This document shows, piece after piece, positions 7,943 through 19,012 of a DNA stretch of 64,000 nt. The stretch spans positions 114,276 through 178,275 of the forward strand of contig NZ_LOCQ01000050.1 in NCBI RefSeq assembly GCF_001677885.1. The letters run 5' to 3'. Position 1 is the stretch's first letter; each line of letters opens with the position of its first letter. Below the pieces are notes generated by a model. That model worked only from the letters and a program-made list of their open reading frames with translations, ran no database searches and was not told the DNA's origin. The translations under genes and the position numbers were made by a program. The DNA comes from Janthinobacterium psychrotolerans (GTDB lineage: Bacteria; Pseudomonadota; Gammaproteobacteria; Burkholderiales; Burkholderiaceae_D).

Positions 7943-9177
7943 GCTTTGACGGCCAGGAAATCGAGCAAGGTCAACGCCACGATCTTGCTGGCGCGGCGCA
8001 AGTCTTCCAGCGCCAGCTTTTCATCGGCCTTTTTCGCATTCGACTCGGGCACGGTGCGCGGGCCGGCGCCATACAGCACGGCGGGAATGCCATGCTCGCC
8101 ATACAGGCGCGCGTCCGCATACAGCGGCGTGCCCTGGGCTGGTATCGTCTCGCCCAAAATCGCCAGCGCGTTCTTCTGCAAATTGCTCACCAGCTGTTCC
8201 GAGCCTGGCAGGGGCCGCAGCGCGTGCGACAGCAGCAGGCGGCGGATTTCGACGCGGATGCCCGGCTCGCCCTGCACGGCGTCTTCGATCAGCGCGCGCA
8301 CCTGCGCTTCGACCGCCACCGGATCTTCTTCGGGGATCATGCGGCGGTCCATCTTCATGGTCACTTTGCCCGGCACCACATTGGTATTGGTGCCGCCGTC
8401 GATGCGCCCCACCAGCATGGTCGGCGAGTCGATGCCGGGCACCTTGGACTTGATCTTTTTCAGCTCCGGCAACTGGCCGTAGATGGCGTTCAAAATCTTG
8501 CTGGCCGCCTGCAGCGCGTCGATGCCGGTTTCCGGCATGGCGCCGTGGCCCGACTTGCCATGCACGGTGATCTCCAGCTGCAAACAGGCGTTGTGCGCGG
8601 TGACGATGTTGTAGCTGAAGCCGGCCGCGATCACAAAATCGGGCTTGGTCAGCTTCTGCTCCAGCAGCCAGCCCGGCCCCAGCAGGCCGCCGAATTCCTC
8701 GTCGTAGGTAAAGTGCAGTTCCAGCTGGCCTTTCAAGGCAATGCCCAGCGCCTCCAATGCGCGGGTGGCGAAGACATAGGTGGCGAAATCGCTTTTCGAC
8801 ACGGCCGCCGCGCGGCCATACAGGTAGCCGTCGACGACCTGGGCGCCATACGGCGGATAAGTCCAGTTGTCGCCGGGCGGCACCACATCGCCATGGGCGT
8901 TCAGCGCCACGGTGGGGCCACCGGCCGCGTACGGACGGCGCACGATCAGGTTGGTGATGCTTTGCATGCCATAGGCTTCGACCTGGTCCGATGGCACGGC
9001 ATGCTGCTCGGCCTCCCAGCCATAGGCTTCCAGCAGCTGCGCCACCCTGGCCGCATGCGGCGCGTTGTTGCCCGGTGGCGTATCGGTCGGCACTTGCACC
9101 ACCTGTTGCAGAAAAGCGACTTCCTCGTCGAAGTGGGCGTCGATCCAGTCCGTGATTTTTTGTTCCGTCGTGCTCAT
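7939..9177 (-). CDS. M20-family metallohydrolase (ArgE/DapE-like)
   Basis: The protein is 412 residues. A binuclear zinc site is visible: LNAHGDVV (His about 93, Asp about 95), the YDEEFGG pair and the dimerisation-domain motif GKSGHGAMP. The family removes acyl or carbamoyl groups from small molecules. The gene overlaps puuD by 4 bp upstream and the amidase by 4 bp downstream, so the three proteins are made together. Ureidoglycolate breakdown genes of known type (allA, allE) are absent from the window, and this enzyme or the amidase could fill that step. That is inference only. Confidence 0.85.
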   Translation of the reverse strand: MSTTEQKITDWIDAHFDEEVAFLQQVVQVPTDTPPGNNAPHAARVAQLLEAYGWEAEQHAVPSDQVEAYGMQSITNLIVRRPYAAGGPTVALNAHGDVVPPGDNWTYPPYGAQVVDGYLYGRAAAVSKSDFATYVFATRALEALGIALKGQLELHFTYDEEFGGLLGPGWLLEQKLTKPDFVIAAGFSYNIVTAHNACLQLEITVHGKSGHGAMPETGIDALQAASKILNAIYGQLPELKKIKSKVPGIDSPTMLVGRIDGGTNTNVVPGKVTMKMDRRMIPEEDPVAVEAQVRALIEDAVQGEPGIRVEIRRLLLSHALRPLPGSEQLVSNLQKNALAILGETIPAQGTPLYADARLYGEHGIPAVLYGAGPRTVPESNAKKADEKLALEDLRRASKIVALTLLDFLAVKA

Positions 9178-10400
9178 TTTGCTCCTTGCAGTGTCTGTTG
9201 CAGCCAGGCGCCCAATTCGGTGCGCTCGGCGTCCGTCATATTGGTCAGGTTACCGATCGGCATGGCCTTCAGTTCGATGGCCTGCTTGTAGATTTGCGCC
9301 GCGTGCTGGCGAATTTCCGTTTCATTATCCAGCATCATGCCCGCCGGCGCCGTGGCAAAACCTGGCTGCGTGGGTTGGGCCGAATGGCAGGTGGCGCAGC
9401 GCTGGGCAATGATGGCATGCACGGAGGTGAACTGCGCGGCCGGGTCGGCCACCGGCGCGGCCGCCACCGGCGCCTTCGGGGCGATCGCCACGGCCACGGC
9501 CAGCAGCAGCGCCACACCCAGCACCGGATAGCGCCATTCCACGCGCCCCTTGTGGCGCAGGTTGAAGAAATGGCGGATGAACACGCCGGCCGCCATGATC
9601 AGCGCCAGCACCAGCCAGGCGTGATCGTGACGGTAGGTCATCGCGTAATGGTTGCTGATCATGATGAACAGCACCGGCAAGGTGAAGTAATTGTTGTGCA
9701 CGCTGCGCTGCTTGGCTTTCAGGCCGTGCTTCGGGTCGGGCAGCTTGCCGGCCGCCATCGCTTCGACCATCTTGCGCTGGCCCGGAATAATCAGCATCAG
9801 CACATTGGCCACCATGATGGTGCCGATCATGGCGCCCACATGGATATACGCGGCGCGCCCGCTGAGCAAATGCGTCAGCACATAGGCGGCGCCCACGATC
9901 AGTGCAAACACCACCACGCCGAACCACAATTCATGCCTGGCCAGCGGCGAGCGGCACAGCAGGTCGTAGACGGTCCAGCCGATCACCAGGGTGGCGATGC
10001 CGATGCCGATCGCCTGGCCGCTGGACAGGTCCGCCACCGACTTGTCGATCATCATGGCCTGGGCATTGAAATAGTAAGCTATCGTCAGGAGCGCAAAGCC
10101 CGACAGCCAGGTCGAATACGCTTCCCATTTGAACCAGTGCAGTTCCTTCGGCAGTTCGGCGGGCGCCACCAGGTATTTTTGCGGGTTGTAGAAACCGCCG
10201 CCATGCACGGCCCACAGCTCGCCCGAGACGCCCTTTTTGGCCAGTGCGGAGCCGGGCGCCGGTGGGCGTATGGAATTGTCGAGCCAGACGAAATAGAAGG
10301 AAGCGCCGATCCAGGCGATGCCGGTAATGACGTGCAACCAGCGCACGATCAGGTTCAGCCATTCAAGGCCATAAGGGATCAGGTAGGCAAACACTTCCAT
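9174..10400 (-). CDS. puuD: PuuD, membrane-bound urate hydroxylase with cytochrome c domain
   Basis: The protein is 408 residues. Its N-terminal opening MEVFAYLIPYGLEWLNLIVR and eight or so membrane helices match PuuD. A C-terminal cytochrome c domain has the haem motif CATCH at residues 335-339 and a likely axial Met in KAMPIGN near residue 380. PuuD oxidises urate to 5-hydroxyisourate and passes electrons to the respiratory chain, replacing soluble uricase. It leads a tight operon with the M20 enzyme and the amidase. It is divergent from a LysR regulator, with palindromes in the shared intergenic region. Confidence 0.93.
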   Translation of the reverse strand: MEVFAYLIPYGLEWLNLIVRWLHVITGIAWIGASFYFVWLDNSIRPPAPGSALAKKGVSGELWAVHGGGFYNPQKYLVAPAELPKELHWFKWEAYSTWLSGFALLTIAYYFNAQAMMIDKSVADLSSGQAIGIGIATLVIGWTVYDLLCRSPLARHELWFGVVVFALIVGAAYVLTHLLSGRAAYIHVGAMIGTIMVANVLMLIIPGQRKMVEAMAAGKLPDPKHGLKAKQRSVHNNYFTLPVLFIMISNHYAMTYRHDHAWLVLALIMAAGVFIRHFFNLRHKGRVEWRYPVLGVALLLAVAVAIAPKAPVAAAPVADPAAQFTSVHAIIAQRCATCHSAQPTQPGFATAPAGMMLDNETEIRQHAAQIYKQAIELKAMPIGNLTNMTDAERTELGAWLQQTLQGAK

Positions 10401-10441
10401 ATTATTCCTTCAGTGATACTTTGAACCGCAGCGTCACCAAT

Positions 10442-10453
10442 ATTGGCGCCAAT
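10442..10453. promoter_or_regulatory. 12-bp perfect palindrome upstream of puuD
   Basis: ATTGGCGCCAAT is a perfect palindrome 42 bp upstream of the puuD start, in the intergenic region shared with the divergent LysR gene. It may be an operator. No regulator can be assigned from sequence alone. Confidence 0.35.
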
Positions 10454-10502
10454 CTACACAAGATAGCTGGATTCATCGCCCATCACATGAAAAATATCGT
10501 AT

Positions 10503-10519
10503 ATTTGACATATTCAAAT
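10503..10519. promoter_or_regulatory. candidate LysR-type operator, puuD/lysR intergenic
   Basis: ATTTGA-N5-TCAAAT is a perfect interrupted palindrome that contains the T-N11-A core of LysR-type sites. It is flanked by partly symmetric ATATCG and CGATAT. It lies 25 bp before the LysR start and about 100 bp before puuD, a usual place for autorepression plus divergent activation. Confidence 0.5.
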
Positions 10520-10543
10520 CGATATACAACAGAGGCGCCGCAC

Positions 10544-11482
10544 ATGTCCAGCCTGCCGCAACACCTCGACCTGCACCTGATCCGCATCCTGTACCTGCTG
10601 CTGGTGGAAAAGAATGTCTCGCGCGTTGCGCTCAAACTCAATCAGCCGCAGCCGTCGATTTCCGCTTCGCTGCGCAAGCTGCGCGAGCTGACGGGCGACC
10701 CGCTGCTGGTGCGCGGCGCGCGCGGCATGGTGCCGACCCAGCACGGCGAAAGCCTGCTCAACCCGGCCAAGCGCATCCTCGACCAGACCGAAAGCCTGTT
10801 CGTGCGCAAGACGCCGTTCGTGGCGCAGGAAGAGGCGCGCACCTTTCATATCGCCGCGCCCGACTACCTCGACAGCCAGTTCCTGCCGAACGTGGTGGCG
10901 CTGCTGCGCCGCGGTTCGCCCAGAAGCCGCGTGGTGCTGCACAGCCTGGGGCCGGGCATCGACCATATCCGGCAATTGTCCGACGGCGGCCTGGACCTGG
11001 TCATCGCCAACTGGGACGAGCCGCCGGCCCACCTGCACATTTCCAAACTGTTCGAAGACCCGATCATCTGCGCCATGCATGCCGAAAACGCCTATGCGCG
11101 CCGCACCGCCAGCGACGCGATGACCCTCGACGATTACCTGAGCCTGCCCCATGTGGCGCCCTCGCCCATGATGCCCGGCTACCACGGCGTGATCGACTCC
11201 TTCCTGGAACGGCAAAACCTGCAGCGCAACGTGGTGGTGGAATCGGCCTATTTCGGCCTGATCCCCTATATGCTGACGCAGACCGACCTGGTGCTGACCA
11301 CCGGGCGCCAGTTCATCCGTTTCTATGAAAAGACGCTGCCGCTGAAAACCTATACCGTGCCGCTGAAATTTCCGCCGATGCGTTTCTACCAGCTGTGGCA
11401 CCAGCGCGTGCACCAGGCGCCGGAACACAAATGGCTGCGCGACCAGGTCAGCGCGGCGGCCAAGGCGCTGGCAAAAAACTGA
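10544..11482 (+). CDS. LysR-family regulator divergent from puuD
   Basis: The protein is 312 residues. The LysR helix-turn-helix spans about residues 12-70 (RILYLLLVEKNVSRVALKLN...SISASLRKLRE). It is followed by an effector domain from about residue 95. The ATG at 10544 has an AGAGGCG ribosome-binding site, and an upstream in-frame ATG at 10421 would add an unrelated 41-residue tail. The gene is divergent from puuD and precedes the UraD-allantoate hydrolase gene in the same direction. It is probably the local regulator of urate or allantoin catabolism. The inducer is unknown. Confidence 0.88.
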   Translation: MSSLPQHLDLHLIRILYLLLVEKNVSRVALKLNQPQPSISASLRKLRELTGDPLLVRGARGMVPTQHGESLLNPAKRILDQTESLFVRKTPFVAQEEARTFHIAAPDYLDSQFLPNVVALLRRGSPRSRVVLHSLGPGIDHIRQLSDGGLDLVIANWDEPPAHLHISKLFEDPIICAMHAENAYARRTASDAMTLDDYLSLPHVAPSPMMPGYHGVIDSFLERQNLQRNVVVESAYFGLIPYMLTQTDLVLTTGRQFIRFYEKTLPLKTYTVPLKFPPMRFYQLWHQRVHQAPEHKWLRDQVSAAAKALAKN

Positions 11483-11577
11483 TTCGGCGAAAACGCCGCG
11501 ATAAGCCTTATCAGCGACCGCATATACCGTACGCCCTGCCCTGGCGCTATCATCACCGCTTGCATGATTGGATCTCC

Positions 11578-13332
11578 ATGACCTCCCTTTCCGACCTGAA
11601 CGCCAGCAGCACCGAGCAATTTGTCCAGCAACTGCACGGCATCTACGAACACTCGCCCTGGATCGCCAGGCGCGCGGCGGCGGCGCGGCCGTTTGCCAGC
11701 CCGACGGCGCTCAAGCGCGAACTGCAGCGGGTGCTGGGGCAGGCGTCGCCCGAGGAACAACTGGGCCTGATCCGCGCCCACCCTGAACTGGCCGGCAAGG
11801 CGGCGATAGCCGGCCAGCTGACGGCCGAGTCCACGCGCGAGCAGGCCAAGTCCGGCTTGCACCTGTGCAGCGCCGAAGAATTCGCCACCCTGCAGCGGCT
11901 GAACGCCGACTACAAGGCCAGGTTCGGCTTTCCCTTTATCCTGGCCGTGAAAGGGCCAACCGGCGAAGGCCTGACGCGCCAGGACATCATCGCCACGTTC
12001 GCGCGGCGCCTGAAGAACCGCCGCGCCGACGAACTGGTGGAGTCGCTGCGCCAGATCAAGCGCATTGCCGAACTGCGCCTGAACGACCTGCTTGAGGTGC
12101 GCCTGCCGTTCGGCCCGGCCATCATGCGCCACTGCGAAACCCTGGCCAGTCACAGCGACAGCAGCTACAACCTGACCTGCGCCTACATGACGCCAGCCCA
12201 CCAGCAGACCGCCGCGCAACTGGCCGCATGGATGACGGAAGCGGGCATGCAGGTGACGACAGACGCGGTCGGCAATGTGGTGGGCCGTTATGCGTCCAGC
12301 CTGCCCGGCGCGAAAACCCTGATGACGGGATCGCACTACGACACCGTGCGCAATGGCGGCAAATACGATGGCCGCCTCGGCATCGTGCTGCCGATCGCGG
12401 TGGTGCGCCACTTGCATGAACGCGGCGAACGGCTGCCGTTTCACTTCGAGATCGTCGGCTTTGCCGAGGAAGAAGGCGTGCGCTTCAAAAGCACGTTTTT
12501 GGGCAGCACGGCGGTGACGGGCAAGTTCGACCTGTCGCTGCTGGAGCAGGTCGACGCCGATGGCGTGAGCATGCGCGAGGCGCTGGCCGCCGCCGGCCAC
12601 GACGCCACCAGCATAGGCGCCATCGCGCGCGATCCGCAAGATCTGCTGGGCTATGTGGAAGTGCATATCGAACAGGGACCGGTGCTGCTCGAACGCGACC
12701 TGCCACTGGGCGTGGTGACGGCAATCGCCGGCAGCTCGCGCTACCTGGTCAAATTGAAAGGCACGGCCAGCCACGCCGGCACCACGCCGATGACGATGCG
12801 CCGCGACGCCGCCAGCGCCGCCGCCGAAATCATTTTGCTGGTCGAGCGGCGCTGCGGCCAGGGCGAGGCGCTGGTCGGCACGGTCGGCCAGTTGAAAGTG
12901 CCCCATGGTTCCGTCAACGTGATCGCCGGCGCCTGCCAGCTGTCGCTCGATATCCGCGCCGCCAGCGACGCGGTGCGCCAGGCAGCCGTCGACGACATTT
13001 TGGACGGCATCAACGCCATCTGCGCGCGGCGCCAGGTCGATGTCGAACTCGAACTGCTGCTGTCGGCCAGCGCCGCGCCCTGCGCGCCATGGCTGATGGC
13101 GCAGTTCGATGCGGCCGTCGCGTCAGTGGACATCGAACCCTATGCCCTGTTGTCCGGCGCCGGCCACGACGCCATGGCGATGGCCGCCATCACCGATGTG
13201 GCCATGCTGTTTACGCGCTGCGGCAATGGCGGCATCAGCCACAATCCGCTGGAAACCATGACGGCCGACGACGCCGATATCGCGGCGCAGGCGCTGCTGC
13301 ATTTGCTGCGCAATTTCCAGCCGAAAGCTTAA
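11578..13332 (+). CDS. fused OHCU decarboxylase (UraD) and allantoate amidohydrolase (AllC-type)
   Basis: This is one 584-residue chain with two enzyme parts. Residues 1-175 match UraD, with the HPELA motif (His 68) and GFPFILAVKG (117-126), and should decarboxylate 2-oxo-4-hydroxy-4-carboxy-5-ureidoimidazoline to S-allantoin. Residues 185-584 match M20-type allantoate/carbamoyl amidohydrolases: metal ligands in GSHYDT (His 253, Asp 255) and KYDG (Asp 264), EEEG (297-300), HIEQGP (His 363), SHAGTTPM (398-405) and a late GAGHDAM. PuuE at 62.3 kb would make allantoate from the first product. There is no frame break at the junction. The 3' end overlaps the convergent TPR gene by 3 bp (both stops in TTAA). 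Confidence 0.9.
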   Translation: MTSLSDLNASSTEQFVQQLHGIYEHSPWIARRAAAARPFASPTALKRELQRVLGQASPEEQLGLIRAHPELAGKAAIAGQLTAESTREQAKSGLHLCSAEEFATLQRLNADYKARFGFPFILAVKGPTGEGLTRQDIIATFARRLKNRRADELVESLRQIKRIAELRLNDLLEVRLPFGPAIMRHCETLASHSDSSYNLTCAYMTPAHQQTAAQLAAWMTEAGMQVTTDAVGNVVGRYASSLPGAKTLMTGSHYDTVRNGGKYDGRLGIVLPIAVVRHLHERGERLPFHFEIVGFAEEEGVRFKSTFLGSTAVTGKFDLSLLEQVDADGVSMREALAAAGHDATSIGAIARDPQDLLGYVEVHIEQGPVLLERDLPLGVVTAIAGSSRYLVKLKGTASHAGTTPMTMRRDAASAAAEIILLVERRCGQGEALVGTVGQLKVPHGSVNVIAGACQLSLDIRAASDAVRQAAVDDILDGINAICARRQVDVELELLLSASAAPCAPWLMAQFDAAVASVDIEPYALLSGAGHDAMAMAAITDVAMLFTRCGNGGISHNPLETMTADDADIAAQALLHLLRNFQPKA

Positions 13333-14702
13333 CGGTGCTGCTGGCGCCAGTGCGCCAGTTCCTCGGCGAGGTGACGGATCAAGGGCGCCCAGCCGCCGAT
13401 GGCCGGCTGGCGAAACAGCCGCATGGAGGCGTACCATGGGGTATCGAGGCGGCCACTGAACCAGCGCCAGTCGGGCAGATAGTCGGGCAGCAGCAGCCAG
13501 CAGGGCTTGCCCAGCGCGCCGGCCAGATGGGCCACCGCCGTGTCGACGCTGATTACCAGATCGAGGTTGGCAATCAGCGCCGCCGTATCGGCCATATCGG
13601 CCAATGCCGCGCCGCCGGCCAACGTCAATGCAGCGCAGGTTTCATTTTCGCCCGCGCCTTTTTGCAGGCTGACAAACTGTATTCCTTCCACCGCGCCCAA
13701 AGGCGCCAGCGCATCGAGACTGGGCAGCGAACGCGAGGCGTCATTTTCAAATTGCGCATTGCCTTTCCAGGCCAGCCCCACGCGCAGCCTGGCTGGCGGC
13801 AAACGCCCGGCCCAGTCGTGCAACGCCGGCGTCTGCGCATGCAGATACGCGGCCGATGACGGTATGGTGTCCAGGGTGGTTTCGCACAGGCCGGGCAAGC
13901 TCAGCACCGGCGCCCAATAATCCCAGCTTTCGGCAGCTACCGCTTCGCCGATGGCGATAACCTCGTCGATATCGGCCATGGTCCGCAGCAGCGTCTTGAG
14001 CGGCGCATGGCACAGGATGGAGATACGCGCCGCGCCCTGCTGGCGCAGCACGGACGCGTAGCGGCACAGCATCAGCATGTCGCCCATGCCCGCTTCGGGA
14101 CAGATCAGGATGGATTTACGCGCCAGCGGCTCGCCGTGCCAGCGGGGAAAATGAAAATAGTCGCCAAAGGCGGTCGGCTGCGGGCGCGCTTCGAGCATGC
14201 GCCAGCCTTCAGGCAAGCGGCCCTGGCGCAGCAGCAGATACGACAGGTTGTAGCGCGCATTGGCGTAATTTCCATCAAGCGCGATGGCATGGCGGTGGCA
14301 GCGTTCGGCCTCGGTTTCGCGCTGCACGGCGGCCAGCAGCGCGCCGAGGTTGGACCAGGCCGAAGGCAGTTCCGGCGCCAGCGCCAGCACACGGCGGTCG
14401 ATGCGCTCGGCCTCCACCGGGCGGCGCAGCCGCATCAGCAGCGCCCCCAGGTTTTGCAGCAGATGGATATCGTCGGGTACGAGCGCGAGCGCACGCAGGT
14501 AGTAACCTTCCGCGTCTTCCAGCAAACCTTGCTGCTCGCGCATCCAGGCCAGGTTCGACAGCGCAAACACGTGATCCGGGTCAGCCTGCAAGGCCAGCTG
14601 AAAGGCCGCCTCGGCGCCTGGCGCATCGCCGGCGGCCAGCAGTTCGCCGCCACGCCGTGCATGCGTGGCGGCGGACTGTGAAATGGCGTCAGAGGAAATC
14701 AT
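13329..14702 (-). CDS. TPR protein with glycosyltransferase-like C-terminal domain
   Basis: The protein is 457 residues. The N-terminal half (about 15-180) is a run of tetratricopeptide repeats with the usual A..YY.AL...P spacing. The C-terminal half (about 195-455) has ICPEAGMGDMLMLCRYASVL and a late VISVDTAVAHLAGALGKPCWLLLP, typical of the glycosyltransferase family 9-like domain fused to TPRs in betaproteobacteria. Such proteins are linked to surface glycan or flagellin modification; the target here is unknown. No role in purine or pyrimidine breakdown is evident. The gene sits between the two catabolic groups. Confidence 0.8.
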   Translation of the reverse strand: MISSDAISQSAATHARRGGELLAAGDAPGAEAAFQLALQADPDHVFALSNLAWMREQQGLLEDAEGYYLRALALVPDDIHLLQNLGALLMRLRRPVEAERIDRRVLALAPELPSAWSNLGALLAAVQRETEAERCHRHAIALDGNYANARYNLSYLLLRQGRLPEGWRMLEARPQPTAFGDYFHFPRWHGEPLARKSILICPEAGMGDMLMLCRYASVLRQQGAARISILCHAPLKTLLRTMADIDEVIAIGEAVAAESWDYWAPVLSLPGLCETTLDTIPSSAAYLHAQTPALHDWAGRLPPARLRVGLAWKGNAQFENDASRSLPSLDALAPLGAVEGIQFVSLQKGAGENETCAALTLAGGAALADMADTAALIANLDLVISVDTAVAHLAGALGKPCWLLLPDYLPDWRWFSGRLDTPWYASMRLFRQPAIGGWAPLIRHLAEELAHWRQQHR

Positions 14703-14739
14703 GGCGCCAGCATAGCACCGCCGCAGCTACACGGCGGCG

Positions 14740-15975
14740 TTATAGAACGACCGCCCGCTCCAGCATCGCCAGCAGCAGCACATTGCAGCCCGCCTCCAGG
14801 TGTTCGGACTTGGCGTCCTCGATTTCATTGTGGCTGATGCCGTCCTTGCAGGGCACGAAAATCATGCCGGCCGGCGCCAGGCGCGCCGCGTAGATGGCGT
14901 CGTGGCCGGCGCCCGAGACCACGTCCATCACCGAATAACCGAGTTTTTCGGTGGCGTTGCGCACCGCGCCCACGCAGTCCGGGTGGAATGGCGTCGGCGC
15001 AAAATACGACACCTGTTCGATCGTGATGCCGAGGCCGGTTGTGGCCTGCGTGCGCTCGATAAAGGCGCGCATATCGGCGTCCATGGTGTCGAGCAGTTCG
15101 TCATTCACATTGCGCAGGTCGATGCTGAATTTGACTTCGCCGGGAATCACGTTGCGGCTGTTCGGGAACACCTGCACCATGCCGACCGTGCCGCGGCCAT
15201 ACGGCGGGTAGCGGTGGGCGATCGCGACGACTTCCTGCATGATGCTCGTTGCCACCTGCAGCGCGTCGCGGCGCAAACCCATCGGCGTGGGTCCCGCATG
15301 CGCCTCCATGCCGTTCACCGTGCAGTCGTACCAGCGCAGGCCCATCACGGCCGGCACCACGCCGATCACCTTGTCGGCGTCTTCCAGCACGGGCCCCTGC
15401 TCGATATGGGTTTCAAAATAGGCGCCGATCGGATGATCGCCCGGCACTTGCGGGCCTTTATAACCGATGCGTTCCAGTTCCTCGCCGACCGTCTTGCCTT
15501 CCGTGTCTTTCGCCGCATACGCCGTTTCAAGCGAAAAAGCGCCGCAGAACACGCCCGAACCCATCATCACCGGCACGAAGCGCGAACCTTCTTCATTGGT
15601 CCAGAACGCCACCTCGATCGGCGCCTGGGTCTTGATGTTCAGGTCGTTCAGGGTGCGCACCACTTCCAGGCCGGCCAGCACGCCGTAGTTGCCGTCGAAT
15701 TTGCCGCCCGTGGGCTGGGTGTCGATATGGCTGCCCGTCATGACAGGTGGCAGGGAATTGTCGACACCGTCGCGGCGCATGAAGACATTGCCGATCTGGT
15801 CGATGGTAATGCTCATGCCGGCCTCGCGGCCCCAGCGCACCACCAGGTCGCGGCCTTGTTTATCGAGGTCCGTCAGCGCCAGGCGCTTGACGCCGCCCTT
15901 TGCCGTCGCGCCGATCTGCGCCAGCTCCATCAGGGAGTCCCACAGGCGACCGCCATTGATACGCAGTTCAGTCAT
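14740..15975 (-). CDS. N-carbamoyl-beta-alanine amidohydrolase (beta-ureidopropionase), M20-type
   Basis: The protein is 411 residues. Visible metal ligands are GSHIDT (His 83, Asp 85), KFDG (Asp 94) and EEGSRF (128-133), followed by HIEQGP and EAHAGPTPMG. It is a paralogue of the C-terminal half of the UraD fusion. Here the downstream position behind dihydropyrimidinase points to N-carbamoyl-beta-alanine (and N-carbamoyl-beta-aminoisobutyrate) as substrate, giving beta-alanine, CO2 and ammonia. The ATG at 15975 has a nearby AAGGAG. Allantoate specificity cannot be excluded from sequence alone. Confidence 0.88.
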   Translation of the reverse strand: MTELRINGGRLWDSLMELAQIGATAKGGVKRLALTDLDKQGRDLVVRWGREAGMSITIDQIGNVFMRRDGVDNSLPPVMTGSHIDTQPTGGKFDGNYGVLAGLEVVRTLNDLNIKTQAPIEVAFWTNEEGSRFVPVMMGSGVFCGAFSLETAYAAKDTEGKTVGEELERIGYKGPQVPGDHPIGAYFETHIEQGPVLEDADKVIGVVPAVMGLRWYDCTVNGMEAHAGPTPMGLRRDALQVATSIMQEVVAIAHRYPPYGRGTVGMVQVFPNSRNVIPGEVKFSIDLRNVNDELLDTMDADMRAFIERTQATTGLGITIEQVSYFAPTPFHPDCVGAVRNATEKLGYSVMDVVSGAGHDAIYAARLAPAGMIFVPCKDGISHNEIEDAKSEHLEAGCNVLLLAMLERAVVL

Positions 15976-15986
15976 CAATCTACTCC

Positions 15987-18889
<2,903 letters not shown>

Positions 18890-18931
18890 AGGGTAGACTC
18901 CATCGGTAGCGGATACGGGAAAGGGAAAGGA

Positions 18932-18962
18932 AATTGCGGTAAAAATCGAGCTTACCGCAATT
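18932..18962 (-). promoter_or_regulatory. 11-bp-stem hairpin in the preA-NCS1 gap
   Basis: AATTGCGGTAA and TTACCGCAATT are perfect 11-bp arms around a 9-base loop, about 43 bp before the NCS1 GTG start. It has no clean T-run for the minus strand, so it could be an operator, a processing site or a weak terminator separating preTA from the transporter genes. Confidence 0.5.
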
Positions 18963-18971
18963 GCCAGTGAA

Positions 18972-18988
18972 TGTTTATCAAATAAACA
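18972..18988 (-). promoter_or_regulatory. TGTTTAT-N3-ATAAACA palindrome in the preA-NCS1 gap
   Basis: This is a perfect 7-bp-arm palindrome ten bases from the larger hairpin and between preA and the NCS1 gene. Its small size and AT-rich arms suggest a protein-binding operator. The regulator is unknown. Confidence 0.4.
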
Positions 18989-19012
18989 TACGCAAAAAAC
19001 GTGCCCTACTAT

